Shown piece after piece: positions 1 through 7,887 of a DNA stretch of 64,000 bases. The DNA comes from Bosea sp. ANAM02. Its GTDB lineage: Bacteria; Pseudomonadota; Alphaproteobacteria; Rhizobiales; Beijerinckiaceae. The position numbers and the translations under genes were made by a program. How positions within the stretch are numbered: the stretch's first letter is position 1; each line of letters opens with the position of its first letter. The stretch lies in contig NZ_AP022848.1 of NCBI RefSeq assembly GCF_011764485.1, positions 3,686,001-3,750,000 of the forward strand, in the 5' to 3' direction. The notes under the pieces are model-generated. The model was given only the letters and a program-made list of their open reading frames with translations. It made no database searches and was not told where the DNA came from.

Positions 1-148
1 CGACGCCGCGCAGAAGATCCTGCAGGACGAGCTGCCGATCGTCTATCTCTACAACCAGACGGTGTTCTTCGCGATGCGCTCGAACATGCAGGGCTTCGTG
101 ATCAACCCGGACGGCATGATCCGTCTCGCCGGACTGAAGCGCTCGTGA
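1..148 (+). CDS. ABC transporter substrate-binding protein, C-terminal fragment (partial)
   Basis: The window opens inside this gene. Only the last 48 residues and the TGA stop are present, read from base 2. The fragment ends with a stretch like PIVYLYNQ followed by a hydrophobic strand and GFVINPDGMIRL. This resembles the C-terminal end of family 5 (peptide/nickel/dipeptide) extracellular solute-binding proteins. The position supports that reading, because a DppB-type and a DppC-type permease follow on the same strand within 30 bases. The protein would be periplasmic and would deliver substrate to those permeases. The substrate cannot be judged from a fragment. Confidence 0.75.
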   Translation, partial: DAAQKILQDELPIVYLYNQTVFFAMRSNMQGFVINPDGMIRLAGLKRS

Positions 149-175
149 GGATGCTCATGCGCTGAGAGGTGGCCC

Positions 176-1120
176 ATGGCCACGCTCATCCTCCGCCGCT
201 TCCTGATCGCGATACCGACGCTGTTCCTGGTATCGCTCTTCGTCTTCGCCCTGCAGCGCGCGCTGCCGGGCGACCCCTTCCTCGTCATCGCCGGCGAGGA
301 ACGCGATCCCGAGGTGATCGCACGGCTGCGCGAGATCTACCGGATGGACGATCCGATCTTCGTGCAGTTCTTCGCCTGGCTCGGGCAGGTCGTGCAGGGC
401 GATTTCGGCCGCTCGCTGCGCACCGGCGAGCCGGTATTGAACCTGATCCTGCAGAAGCTGCCGGTGACGATCCAGCTCGCCACCGCCTCGATCCTGGTCG
501 CGATCTGCATCGGCATCCCGATCGGGATCCTCGCGGCACGGCGCAAGGGCACCGTCGTCGACTACTCCGCCAGCGCGGTCGCGCTGTCGGGGTTGTCGAT
601 CCCGAATTTCTGGTTCGGGATCATGCTGATCCTGCTGGTCTCGGTTCACCTGAAATGGCTGCCGGCCTCGGGCTACGAGCCGATCTTCGTCCATCCCTGG
701 GAGGCGATCAAACGCCTGATCATGCCCGCCTTCGTGCTCGGCAACGGGCTCGCCGCCTTCCTGATGCGCCATACCCGCTCGGCCATGCTGGAGGTGCTGC
801 GCTCCGACTACGTCCGCACCGCCCGCGCCAAGGGGCTCGACGAGGACACCGTCGTCCACCGCCATGCGCTGCGCAACGCCCTGGTGCCGATCATCACGCT
901 GACCACGCTGCTCTTCGGCGAATTGCTGGCCGGCGCGGTGCTGACCGAGCAGGTCTTCACCATCCCCGGCTTCGGCAAGCTGATCGTCGATGCCGTGTTC
1001 AATCGCGACTATGGCGTGGTGCAGGGCGTGGTGCTGTGCACGGCCATCGGCTTCATCCTGATGAACCTGATCGCCGACATCCTCTACATCCTCGTCAATC
1101 CGCGACTGAGGGCCGGCTGA
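176..1120 (+). CDS. ABC transporter permease, DppB/OppB family
   Basis: This inner-membrane permease of 314 residues is one half of the translocation channel of a peptide-type importer. It has the family layout: a transmembrane helix at about residues 8-28, a periplasmic segment containing ALPGDPF, then five more helices. The cytoplasmic coupling (EAA) loop reads YVRTARAKGLDE at about residues 214-225. The ATG at 176 gives the usual N-terminus. The stop overlaps the next start (TGATG), so the two permeases are translationally coupled. No ATPase gene is visible nearby, so the ATP-binding subunits must lie upstream of the window or elsewhere. The substrate is unknown, but the adjoining gamma-glutamyltransferase and amidohydrolases suggest small peptides or N-substituted amino acids. 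Confidence 0.93.
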   Translation: MATLILRRFLIAIPTLFLVSLFVFALQRALPGDPFLVIAGEERDPEVIARLREIYRMDDPIFVQFFAWLGQVVQGDFGRSLRTGEPVLNLILQKLPVTIQLATASILVAICIGIPIGILAARRKGTVVDYSASAVALSGLSIPNFWFGIMLILLVSVHLKWLPASGYEPIFVHPWEAIKRLIMPAFVLGNGLAAFLMRHTRSAMLEVLRSDYVRTARAKGLDEDTVVHRHALRNALVPIITLTTLLFGELLAGAVLTEQVFTIPGFGKLIVDAVFNRDYGVVQGVVLCTAIGFILMNLIADILYILVNPRLRAG

Positions 1121-2001
1121 TGGCTTCGCTCGATTCCATCGCCTCCACCGGCGCCTCATCCGGCTCCGGCGGGCGCCCCGGCGTTCTGGCGCGCCTTGTC
1201 CGCAACAGGTCCGCGCTGCTCGGCGGCGGGCTCGTCCTGATCTTCGTGCTGATGGCGGTGCTGGCGCCGGTGCTGCCTTTGGCCGATCCGTTCAAGTCGA
1301 ACTTCCTCGCCATCCGCAAGCCGCCCTCCGAGCTCTACTGGTTTGGCACGGACGAACTCGGGCGCGACCAGGTCTCCCGGCTGTTCTTCGGGGCGCAGGC
1401 CTCGCTGCTCGCCGGCATCGTCTCGGTCCTGATCGCGGTCGCGATCGGCCTGCCCTTCGGCCTGCTCGCCGGCTGGTACGGCGGCTGGATCGACATCGTG
1501 ATCTCGCGGGTCACCGAAGCTCTGCTCGCCTGCCCCTTCCTGATCCTCGCCATAGCCTTCGCCGCCGTGCTCGGCCCATCGCTGACCAATGCGATGATCG
1601 CGATCGGCCTGTCCGCCGTGCCGATCTTCATCCGGCTGATCCGCGGCCAGGTGATGAACGTCAAGGCGGAGGATTTCGTCGAGGGCGCGCGGGCGGTCGG
1701 CGCGCGCGATCTCAGGCTGATGTTCCGCCATGTCCTGCCCAACACCCTGTCCCCCATCGTGGTGCAGTCGACATTGTTCATGGCGCAGGCGATCATCCTG
1801 GAAGCCGCCCTCTCCTTCCTCGGGCTCGGCCAGCAGCCGCCGGCACCGTCCTGGGGACAGATGCTCAACGTCGCCAAGAACTTCATGGAACAGGCGCCCT
1901 GGATGTCGGTGGCGCCGGGCATCTGCATCTTCCTCGCCGTGCTCGGCTTCAACCTGCTCGGCGACGGCCTGCGCGACGCGCTCGATCCGAAAGAAAACTA
2001 G
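1120..2001 (+). CDS. ABC transporter permease, DppC/OppC family
   Basis: This is the second permease of the importer, 293 residues, an inner-membrane protein. After a short cytoplasmic tail it has one helix near residues 35-55, the family motif ELYWFGTDELGRD, and five further helices. The coupling loop reads DFVEGARAVGARD. The ATG overlaps the stop of the DppB-type gene by one base, which fixes the start and shows an operon. The C-terminus GDGLRDALDP is typical of the family. The gamma-glutamyltransferase gene begins 17 bases downstream and is probably co-transcribed. Confidence 0.93.
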   Translation: MASLDSIASTGASSGSGGRPGVLARLVRNRSALLGGGLVLIFVLMAVLAPVLPLADPFKSNFLAIRKPPSELYWFGTDELGRDQVSRLFFGAQASLLAGIVSVLIAVAIGLPFGLLAGWYGGWIDIVISRVTEALLACPFLILAIAFAAVLGPSLTNAMIAIGLSAVPIFIRLIRGQVMNVKAEDFVEGARAVGARDLRLMFRHVLPNTLSPIVVQSTLFMAQAIILEAALSFLGLGQQPPAPSWGQMLNVAKNFMEQAPWMSVAPGICIFLAVLGFNLLGDGLRDALDPKEN

Positions 2002-2018
2002 GCTTCAGGGATACGCCC

Positions 2019-3818
2019 ATGTTCACGACCCGCCCCGAAATCCTCGGCACCTTCGGTGTCGTGACCTCGACGCACTGGCTCGCCACCGCGTCGGGCATGG
2101 CGATGCTGGAAAAGGGCGGCAACGCCTTCGACGCCTGCGCCGCCGCCGCCTTCGTGCTGCAGGTGGTGGAGCCGCATCTCGTCGGCCCGGCCGGCGACAT
2201 GCCGGCGGTGTTCTATTCGGCCGAAACCGGGAAGGTCGAGACGCTCTGCGCGCAGGGGCCGGCGCCGCAAGCCGCGACCATCGCGGCCTACAAGGCGCTC
2301 GGCCTCGACCTGATCCCCGGCTCCGGCCTGCTCGCGACCGTCATCCCCGGCGCCTTCGGCGGCTGGATGACGCTGCTGCGCGACCATGGCCGGCTGAAGC
2401 TGCGCGACATTCTCGAACCTGCGATCGGCTATTTCGAGAACGGCCATCCGATGCTGCCGCGCGTCTCGGATTCGATCCGGGAACTGACCGATCTCTTCAC
2501 CAACGAGTGGTCGACCTCGGGCGCGGTCTACCTGCCCGGCGGCAATGTGCCGGAGGCGCGCAAGCTCTTCGCCAACAAGGCCGCGGCCGAGACCTACAAG
2601 CGCATCCTCGCCGAAGCGGAAGCCAGGGGCGGCGACCGGCAGGAGCAGATCCAGGGCGCCTATGACGCCTGGTACAAGGGCTTCGTCGCGGAGGCGATGG
2701 ACCGCTTCTGCCGTACGCAGGAGGTGATGGATTCGTCCGGCCAGCGCAACAAGGGGCTGCTCACCGCGCAGGACATGGCGACCTACCAGCCGACCTACGA
2801 GACGCCGACCTCGGTCACCTATCACGACTGGGAGGTGTTCAAGATCGGCCCCTGGGGCCAGGGCCCGGCGTTCCTGCAGACGCTGAAGATCCTCGAAGGC
2901 GTCGACCTCGCGGGGATGGGACCGGCGAGCCCTGAATTCGTGCATCATGTCGTCGAGGCGATGAAGCTCGCCTTCGCCGATCGCGAGGCCTATTACGGCG
3001 ATCCGGATTTCGTGAAGGTGCCGCTGGCGACGCTGCTCTCCGAGGATTATGCCGCCGGGCGGCGCGGGTTGATCGGCGAGCAGGCCTCGCTGGAACTGCG
3101 GCCGGGCATCGTCTCCGGCTACGAGGCGCAGGTCGCGCATGCGATGAAGGCACTCGGCGCCATCGCCCAGCCCACGCAGGGCGGCGCCAGCGTCGGCGAG
3201 CCGACCATGGCCTCGATGGTCGCAGCCGGCCGCAAGGGCGACACCGTCCATATCGACGTCATCGACAAATGGGGCAACATGATCGCGGCGACGCCGTCGG
3301 GCGGCTGGCTGCAATCCTCGCCGGTCATCCCGGAGCTCGGCTTCCCGCTGAATTCGCGCGCCCAGATGTTCTGGCTGGAAGAGGGCCTGCCCTCCTCGCT
3401 CGCGCCCGGCAAGCGGCCGCGCACGACGCTGACGCCCTCGATCGCCTTCGAGCACGGCAAGCCCCGCCTCGCCTTCGGCACGCCCGGCGGCGACCAGCAG
3501 GAGCAGTGGCAGCTCGGCCTGTTCCTGCGCCGCGTCCATCATGGCCTCAACCTGCAGGAGGCGATCGATCTGCCGCTGTTCCACACGCAGCATTTCCCCT
3601 CCTCCTTCTATCCGCGCTCGTCGCGGCCGGGCCATATGATGATCGAGGAGAGCATCGGCACGGCCGCCATCGCCGAGCTGGAACGCCGCGGCCATGCCGT
3701 CGAGAAGGCGCCGGCCTGGACGGTCGGCCGCCTCACTGCGGCGGAGCGCGGCGATGACGGCCTCTTGCGCGCCGCCGCGACACCGCGTCTGATGCAGGCC
3801 TATGCAGCAGGGCGATAG
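2019..3818 (+). CDS. gamma-glutamyltransferase family protein
   Basis: This 599-residue member of the gamma-glutamyltransferase (Ntn hydrolase) family has the N-terminal signature of the fold (ASGMAMLEKGGNAFDACAAA). Thr409 lies in GDTVHIDVIDKWGN, which aligns with the catalytic TTH of classical enzymes, so the nucleophile at the self-cleavage site appears to be kept. The second residue of the TTH motif is Val. The small-subunit part contains PRTTLTPS and FGTPGGDQQEQW. Classical enzymes carry a signal peptide, whereas this one begins directly with MFTTRPEILGTFG and looks cytoplasmic. It follows the two permeases at short spacing, so it probably breaks down an imported gamma-glutamyl or similar amide. 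The exact substrate is not shown. Confidence 0.88.
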   Translation: MFTTRPEILGTFGVVTSTHWLATASGMAMLEKGGNAFDACAAAAFVLQVVEPHLVGPAGDMPAVFYSAETGKVETLCAQGPAPQAATIAAYKALGLDLIPGSGLLATVIPGAFGGWMTLLRDHGRLKLRDILEPAIGYFENGHPMLPRVSDSIRELTDLFTNEWSTSGAVYLPGGNVPEARKLFANKAAAETYKRILAEAEARGGDRQEQIQGAYDAWYKGFVAEAMDRFCRTQEVMDSSGQRNKGLLTAQDMATYQPTYETPTSVTYHDWEVFKIGPWGQGPAFLQTLKILEGVDLAGMGPASPEFVHHVVEAMKLAFADREAYYGDPDFVKVPLATLLSEDYAAGRRGLIGEQASLELRPGIVSGYEAQVAHAMKALGAIAQPTQGGASVGEPTMASMVAAGRKGDTVHIDVIDKWGNMIAATPSGGWLQSSPVIPELGFPLNSRAQMFWLEEGLPSSLAPGKRPRTTLTPSIAFEHGKPRLAFGTPGGDQQEQWQLGLFLRRVHHGLNLQEAIDLPLFHTQHFPSSFYPRSSRPGHMMIEESIGTAAIAELERRGHAVEKAPAWTVGRLTAAERGDDGLLRAAATPRLMQAYAAGR

Positions 3819-3845
3819 GCTCTGTTCCACTTTTCTTCCTCCGCG

Positions 3846-3946
3846 GTCATCCCGGGTGGAGCGAAGCGAAGACCCGGGATCCATGCCTGAACCGTTCCGG
3901 CATGGATCCCGGATCAGCGCCGCTCATGCGGCCTGTCCGGGATGAC
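3846..3946. repeat. Family A intergenic palindrome
   Basis: This is an imperfect palindrome of about 100 bases. The outer arms are GTCATCCCGGG and TCCGGGATGAC. Inside them are GGGATCCATG and CATGGATCCC, with a small hairpin in each flank. The same layout occurs at 9095, 27086, 31295 and 63743. It lies between the gamma-glutamyltransferase gene and the DUF1028 gene. Confidence 0.9.
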
Positions 3947-3994
3947 AGCGTTCGATTTTCATTTGCCCGAGGCCGTCTTTCAGGAGCTGCTCGC

Positions 3995-4723
3995 ATGACC
4001 TGGTCCATCGTCGCCCGCGACGCCGCGACCGGCGCCTATGGCGTCGCCGTCTCGACCTGCGCTTTCGCCGTCGGCGCCCGCGTGCCCTATGGCGGCGGGC
4101 GGATCGGCGCGATCGCGACGCAGGCCTTCGTCAACCCGCTTTACGGGATCGACGGCCTGAGATTGCTGCAGGAAGGCCGCTCGGCGGTCGAGATCATCGC
4201 GACGTTGACGGCGGCCGACGAGGGCCGCGCCCATCGCCAGCTCCATGTCATCGACCGCGACGGCAAGATCGCCTCGCATACCGGCGCCGCCTGCATCGAC
4301 TGGTGCGGCGCCGTCGACGGGCCGCAGGTCTCTGTCGCCGGCAACATGCTCGCCGGCCCGGAGGTCGTGCAGCAGACGCTGAAGACCTATATCGCCTCCT
4401 CGGCGCTGGATTTCGACGAGCGCCTGCTGGTGGCGCTGGAAGCCGGCGAGAAGGCCGGCGGCGACAAGCGCGGCAAGCAATCCGCCGCGATCCGGATCTG
4501 GAACGGCGAACCCGTGCCCAGCCTCGACATCCGCGTCGACGACCACAGCGATCCCCTGGCGGAGCTGCGCCGGCTCTGGCGCGTCGCGCATCAGCGCTCG
4601 GTGCCGTTCCAGCAGGCTTCGCCGTCGCGCGGGCGCCCCGCCGGCGTCACCGACCGGGCCGAACTCGATCGCCTCTGCACGGAATACGCCGCCGCCTGGA
4701 ACACCAGGCATCCGGAGACCTGA
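3995..4723 (+). CDS. DUF1028 domain-containing protein (putative Ntn hydrolase)
   Basis: The 242-residue product begins MTWSIVARDAATGAYGVAV and contains GARVPYGGGRIGAIATQ. Both are typical of the DUF1028 family, which shares the N-terminal-nucleophile hydrolase fold and is often found beside amino-acid and peptide catabolism genes. The reaction is not established for the family. The reading frame stays open upstream through palindrome A, but the ATG at 3995 follows a usable site (CAGGAGCTG) and gives the family N-terminus. The gene lies on the same strand as the permeases and gamma-glutamyltransferase, so a shared pathway is likely though unproved. Confidence 0.85.
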   Translation: MTWSIVARDAATGAYGVAVSTCAFAVGARVPYGGGRIGAIATQAFVNPLYGIDGLRLLQEGRSAVEIIATLTAADEGRAHRQLHVIDRDGKIASHTGAACIDWCGAVDGPQVSVAGNMLAGPEVVQQTLKTYIASSALDFDERLLVALEAGEKAGGDKRGKQSAAIRIWNGEPVPSLDIRVDDHSDPLAELRRLWRVAHQRSVPFQQASPSRGRPAGVTDRAELDRLCTEYAAAWNTRHPET

Positions 4724-4807
4724 GTGGCCAAATCCATTCTCGACGCGCGAAGCGCATGATAGGCTGACGCTCCGTCACTCCGGTGATGCCGACGAGCGGG
4801 GAATGCG

Positions 4808-5398
4808 ATGGCCGATCCGAACACCGAAGCCCTCCAGAAGCGCATCGCCACGCTGGAGGCGCAGGTCGCGGCCCTGCTGCAGGCGATATCGGCGGATCGC
4901 GGCGGCAATGTCGTCATCAACGCGCCGGGCTCGCTGACCGTCAATTGCGGGATGGGCATCGCGCTCACCGCCGGCAGCATGATGACGCTGACCGCGGGCG
5001 CCACCCTCGGCGTGACGGTCGGCGCTACTGCCACCGTGATGGTCGGCAACCGGATGCGCATCAGCAGCGGCCATGAGACCTCTTTCGAAACGCGCGACTT
5101 CAACGTCAGCGCTGCCGTGAGCTGCGACATCGAGAGCGGGCAGAACTTCGCCGTCGCGGCCGGCAAGGACATGACGATGAGCGTGGGCAAGGATATGGCC
5201 GTCCGCGTCGGCAAGGTTCTCGCGATCGACAGCGCCGATGCGTCGTCGCTCAAGAGCGGCGACGCCAGGCTGAACATGAAGAAGGACGGCAGCGTCGAGC
5301 TTCAGGGGCGCGATATCTCGCTCAGGGCTTCCGGACGCCTTGAAGCCAAGGCGTCCGGGAACGTCACGATCAAGGGATCCAAAGTCCTGCAGAACTGA
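4808..5398 (+). CDS. VgrG/gp5-needle-like beta-helix repeat protein (orphan)
   Basis: The 196-residue product starts with a short coiled coil (LQKRIATLEAQVAALLQAI). It then runs through repeats of about eight residues alternating hydrophobic and polar positions, for example FAVAAGKDMTMSVGKDMAV and ISLRASGRLEAKASGNVTI. That pattern fits the triple-stranded beta-helix needle at the C-terminus of phage gp5 and type VI secretion VgrG. The end, GNVTIKGSKVLQN, is also very like VgrG termini. There is no OB-fold or gp27-like region, and no tail or secretion genes are nearby. It could be a stand-alone spike, a trimeric surface fiber or a cargo adaptor. The fold is an inference from the repeat pattern; the function is unknown. 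Confidence 0.7.
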   Translation: MADPNTEALQKRIATLEAQVAALLQAISADRGGNVVINAPGSLTVNCGMGIALTAGSMMTLTAGATLGVTVGATATVMVGNRMRISSGHETSFETRDFNVSAAVSCDIESGQNFAVAAGKDMTMSVGKDMAVRVGKVLAIDSADASSLKSGDARLNMKKDGSVELQGRDISLRASGRLEAKASGNVTIKGSKVLQN

Positions 5399-5428
5399 AG
5401 CGTGCCGAGACTCCGACGGAACCACGTC

Positions 5429-5581
5429 GTCATTCCGGGGCTTCGCGTAGCGAAGAGCCCGGAACCGTCAGCCTAACGCTGCTCCAGCTCGTCATGCTCG
5501 CCCTTGTGGCGAGCATCCATGTCTTGGACACCGCGCTCGATCGATGCAGACGTGGATGGTCGGGACAAGCCCGACCATGAC
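5429..5581. repeat. Composite palindrome: left arm of family B plus a family C unit
   Basis: The segment begins with a family B arm (GTCATTCCGGGG then AGCCCGGAAC). A linker CGCTGCTCCAGCTCGTC follows, and then a complete family C hairpin set running from TCATGCTCGCC to CCCGACCATGAC. The right arm of B is absent. The same linker joins B and C, in the other orientation, at 59283-59484. The segment fills most of the gap between two convergent genes. Confidence 0.8.
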
Positions 5582-5589
5582 GGATGGGC

Positions 5590-6711
5590 TCAGGTCAGCT
5601 TGCCGCGCGCCGCGACCGGCAGTTCCCCGATCAGCTTGTCGCCGCGCACGGTCACCAGACGATCGACCATGTTGACGACGACGCAGACATGGTTCGGCAC
5701 CACGCGCACGACCTCGCCGACGAGCGGGCGCTTGTTCGAAGCAGAAAGGTCGAGGAAGCCGTGCTCCTCCGCAAATTGCGCGATCCGCGCCGCCGGGTAT
5801 TCGAGGATATAGCCGTGGCCATCGAGATTGCCCTTGTCGCTGGTCAGCGTCTTCGAGCCTGAATCGAGGATGCCGCGCTCTGCACCGGCCCGGCTCACCA
5901 CCGTCGCGTAGACGGTCAGCGCACAATCCTCGAGCGTCGCGACCCCAGCCGCGATCTGCATGCGGTCGTTGAAGATCGAGGTGCCCGAGCGATGCTCGGT
6001 CGAGCCCTTGAGCTTCCCGATATGCGGCAGGTTGGGCGAGCCGCCGGTCGAGACGATGTCGGCCTTGAGGCCGGCATCGCGCAGACCGGCATTGGCGGTG
6101 TCGAGGAAGACCTGCGTGCGCTCCCAGCCATCCTCCGGCGGGTACATCAGGAAGCCGGCGAAGCGCAGGCCGGGCGAAGCAGCGACCATCCTGGCCAGTT
6201 CCACCGCCTCGCCGGGCGTCTCGACGCCGGCGCGCTTGCGGCCGGTATCGCATTCGATGACCACTTCCAGATCGCGGCCCGCGATCTCCCCCGCCCGCGG
6301 CAGGCCGGAGATGGTGACCGGGTTGTCGGCCGCGACGATCATCCGGACGCGGCGCTGCAGCGCGCCGAGGCGGCCGAGCTTCTCCTCGCCGATGATGTTG
6401 TAGCTGATCAGGATATCGTCGATGCCGCCATCGGCCATCACCTCGGCCTCGCCGAGCTTCTGGCAGGTGATGCCGCGCGCGCCGGCCTCGATCTGGAGGC
6501 GGGCCAGCTCCGGCGACTTGTGCGTCTTGATATGCGGACGGTTGGCCAGGCCGGCCGCGTCGCAGGTCGCCTGGAGACGGGCTATATTGGCATCGACCTT
6601 GTCGAGATCGATCACCACGGCGGGCGTTCCGTAGACGCGGGCGATCTCGGCGGCGAGCGGTGTCGGCGCCGGCTGGTCGACGGCGCGGGAGGTGGTCGCG
6701 GTCACGCTCAT
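5590..6711 (-). CDS. DSD1-family PLP enzyme (D-threonine aldolase / D-serine dehydratase-like)
   Basis: This 373-residue protein has the alanine-racemase-like N-terminal barrel. The probable PLP lysine is in RPHIKTHKS, near residue 60. A C-terminal D-serine-dehydratase-like domain contains PNHVCVVVN, whose His and Cys match the zinc site of this fold type III group. Family members cleave D-threonine and other D-3-hydroxyamino acids to glycine plus an aldehyde, or dehydrate D-serine. Sequence reading alone does not separate the two. The start codon overlaps the stop of the upstream ridA-like gene (ATGA). That fits enamine or imine by-products being handed to RidA. It is the last gene of the minus-strand cluster. 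Confidence 0.88.
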   Translation of the reverse strand: MSVTATTSRAVDQPAPTPLAAEIARVYGTPAVVIDLDKVDANIARLQATCDAAGLANRPHIKTHKSPELARLQIEAGARGITCQKLGEAEVMADGGIDDILISYNIIGEEKLGRLGALQRRVRMIVAADNPVTISGLPRAGEIAGRDLEVVIECDTGRKRAGVETPGEAVELARMVAASPGLRFAGFLMYPPEDGWERTQVFLDTANAGLRDAGLKADIVSTGGSPNLPHIGKLKGSTEHRSGTSIFNDRMQIAAGVATLEDCALTVYATVVSRAGAERGILDSGSKTLTSDKGNLDGHGYILEYPAARIAQFAEEHGFLDLSASNKRPLVGEVVRVVPNHVCVVVNMVDRLVTVRGDKLIGELPVAARGKLT

Positions 6712-7166
6712 GGATGCACCTTCACGATGACCTCGATCTCGACGGTCATGCGGTTCGGCAGCGAACCCATGCCGACGGCCGAGCGGGCATGACGGCCGCG
6801 CTCGCCGAGCACGGCGACGAACAGGTCCGAGCAGCCGTTGATGACCTTGGGATGATCCGAGAAGTCCGGGGCAGCATTGACCATGCCGAGCAGCTTGACC
6901 ACCTCGACCTTGTCGAGGGAGCCGACGGCCTTCTTCATCGCAGCGAGCAGGCCGAGGCCAGTCTGCCTGGCATGCTGGTAAGCCTCTTCGACCGTGACAT
7001 CGGCCCCGACCTTACCGGTCGGATAGGTGCCGTCGGCGCGCTTCGGACCCTGGCCCGAGAGATAGACCATGTCGCCGACCTGCTTGAAGCTGACATAGGT
7101 CGCGACCGGCGTCGGCACGTCCGGCAGGGTCAGCCCCAGTTCCTTCAGCCTGTCTTCGGCGCTCAT
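6708..7166 (-). CDS. RidA/YjgF family enamine deaminase
   Basis: This 152-residue protein belongs to the longer RidA branch (about 150 residues rather than 128). Its active-site region ARSAVGMGSLPNRMTVEIE keeps the arginine that binds the substrate carboxylate in RidA. RidA proteins hydrolyse reactive 2-aminoacrylate and related enamines released by PLP enzymes, in the cytoplasm. The stop codon overlaps the start of the DSD1-family gene by four bases, so the pair is coupled. The start at 7166 follows the purine-rich stretch GAGGAG. A role in protecting the cell from the PLP enzyme next door is an inference from this coupling. Confidence 0.9.
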   Translation of the reverse strand: MSAEDRLKELGLTLPDVPTPVATYVSFKQVGDMVYLSGQGPKRADGTYPTGKVGADVTVEEAYQHARQTGLGLLAAMKKAVGSLDKVEVVKLLGMVNAAPDFSDHPKVINGCSDLFVAVLGERGRHARSAVGMGSLPNRMTVEIEVIVKVHP

Positions 7167-7218
7167 GGCGTTTATCTCCTCAAAATCCGGCCGGCATCCG
7201 TTGCGCCGGCCTGTCCCG

Positions 7219-7725
7219 TCAGTCGTTCAGTTCGCGGCGCATATAGCGGGCCGCATCGTCATAGCTCGCGAGCTTGCGATCAAGCGCGGGATCATGCACC
7301 TCGCGAAAGCCCTGTCGTCGCCAGAAGCCGATTGAGTCGTTGACCGCGACGAGCGCCAGGCTCGCATGGCCGGTTTCGGCCGCATGACGGGCGATCGCCG
7401 TGACGATCGCGCCTGCCGCACCGTTGCCTCGCCCGGCCGGCAGCAAGGCGAGATCGTGCAGATACCAGTTCGCGACGCCTTGCGGGATCTCGCCGAGCAG
7501 GGAATTCAGGGCCGGGACCGTGCCCCCCGGCCAGGGATGGCTGACGAGATAGCCCTGCAGCGCACCGCCCTCGCCGGCCAGCACATGGCAGCCGTCCGGC
7601 GCCAGGCGCAGGCGCTCGGCGAAGACCGCCTCGTCCTCGGGATAGTCCGGGTGCACGACGGCCGCGATCGCCATCACGGCCGGCAGGTCGGCCGGCGCCA
7701 TGCGACGCCAGAGCGCGCTTCGCAA
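7219..7725 (-). CDS. GNAT family N-acetyltransferase
   Basis: This GNAT-fold acetyltransferase of 168 residues has the acetyl-CoA-binding loop near LALLPAGRGNGAAGAIV and the closing element SIGFWRRQGFREV. I chose a TTG start at 7725. It is preceded by AAAGGAAGAG at good spacing, and it keeps the first beta-strand (WRRMAPADLPAV) whole. The next in-frame ATG, at 7701, would cut that strand. Substrates of such enzymes are diverse (amines, amino acids, peptides), and the position in an amino-acid cluster hints at an amino-acid or amine. The ridA-like gene follows 52 bases downstream. Confidence 0.8.
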   Translation of the reverse strand: MRSALWRRMAPADLPAVMAIAAVVHPDYPEDEAVFAERLRLAPDGCHVLAGEGGALQGYLVSHPWPGGTVPALNSLLGEIPQGVANWYLHDLALLPAGRGNGAAGAIVTAIARHAAETGHASLALVAVNDSIGFWRRQGFREVHDPALDRKLASYDDAARYMRRELND

Positions 7726-7739
7726 TGGACTCTTCCTTT

Positions 7740-7871
7740 GTCATTCCGGGGCGAGCCAGAGGCTCGAACCCGGAACCCACGACCGGGTGCCACGCTTCGA
7801 GACGCTCCAATCCATCAGGCTCACCCCGTCGTGGGTTCCGGGTTCTTCGCTGCGCGAAGCCCCGGAATGAC
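7740..7871. repeat. Family B intergenic palindrome
   Basis: The outer arms are GTCATTCCGGGG and CCCCGGAATGAC. Inside them are CGAACCCGGAACCCACGAC and GTCGTGGGTTCCGGG. The inner arms differ from other B copies (CACGAC instead of AGAACCGATGCC), but they still pair with each other. The element lies between the GNAT gene and the amidohydrolase gene. Confidence 0.88.
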
Positions 7872-7887
7872 AGGGTCGAGTTCCGGT

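Noticed and set aside
155..1159. Long minus-strand frame opposite the first permease genes
   Set aside because: Its translation is low-complexity Arg/Asp/Gln-rich and mirrors the permease genes; it is a high-GC shadow.
1998..3884. 628-codon minus-strand frame opposite the gamma-glutamyltransferase
   Set aside because: The plus-strand gene has clear family motifs; the antisense translation has none.
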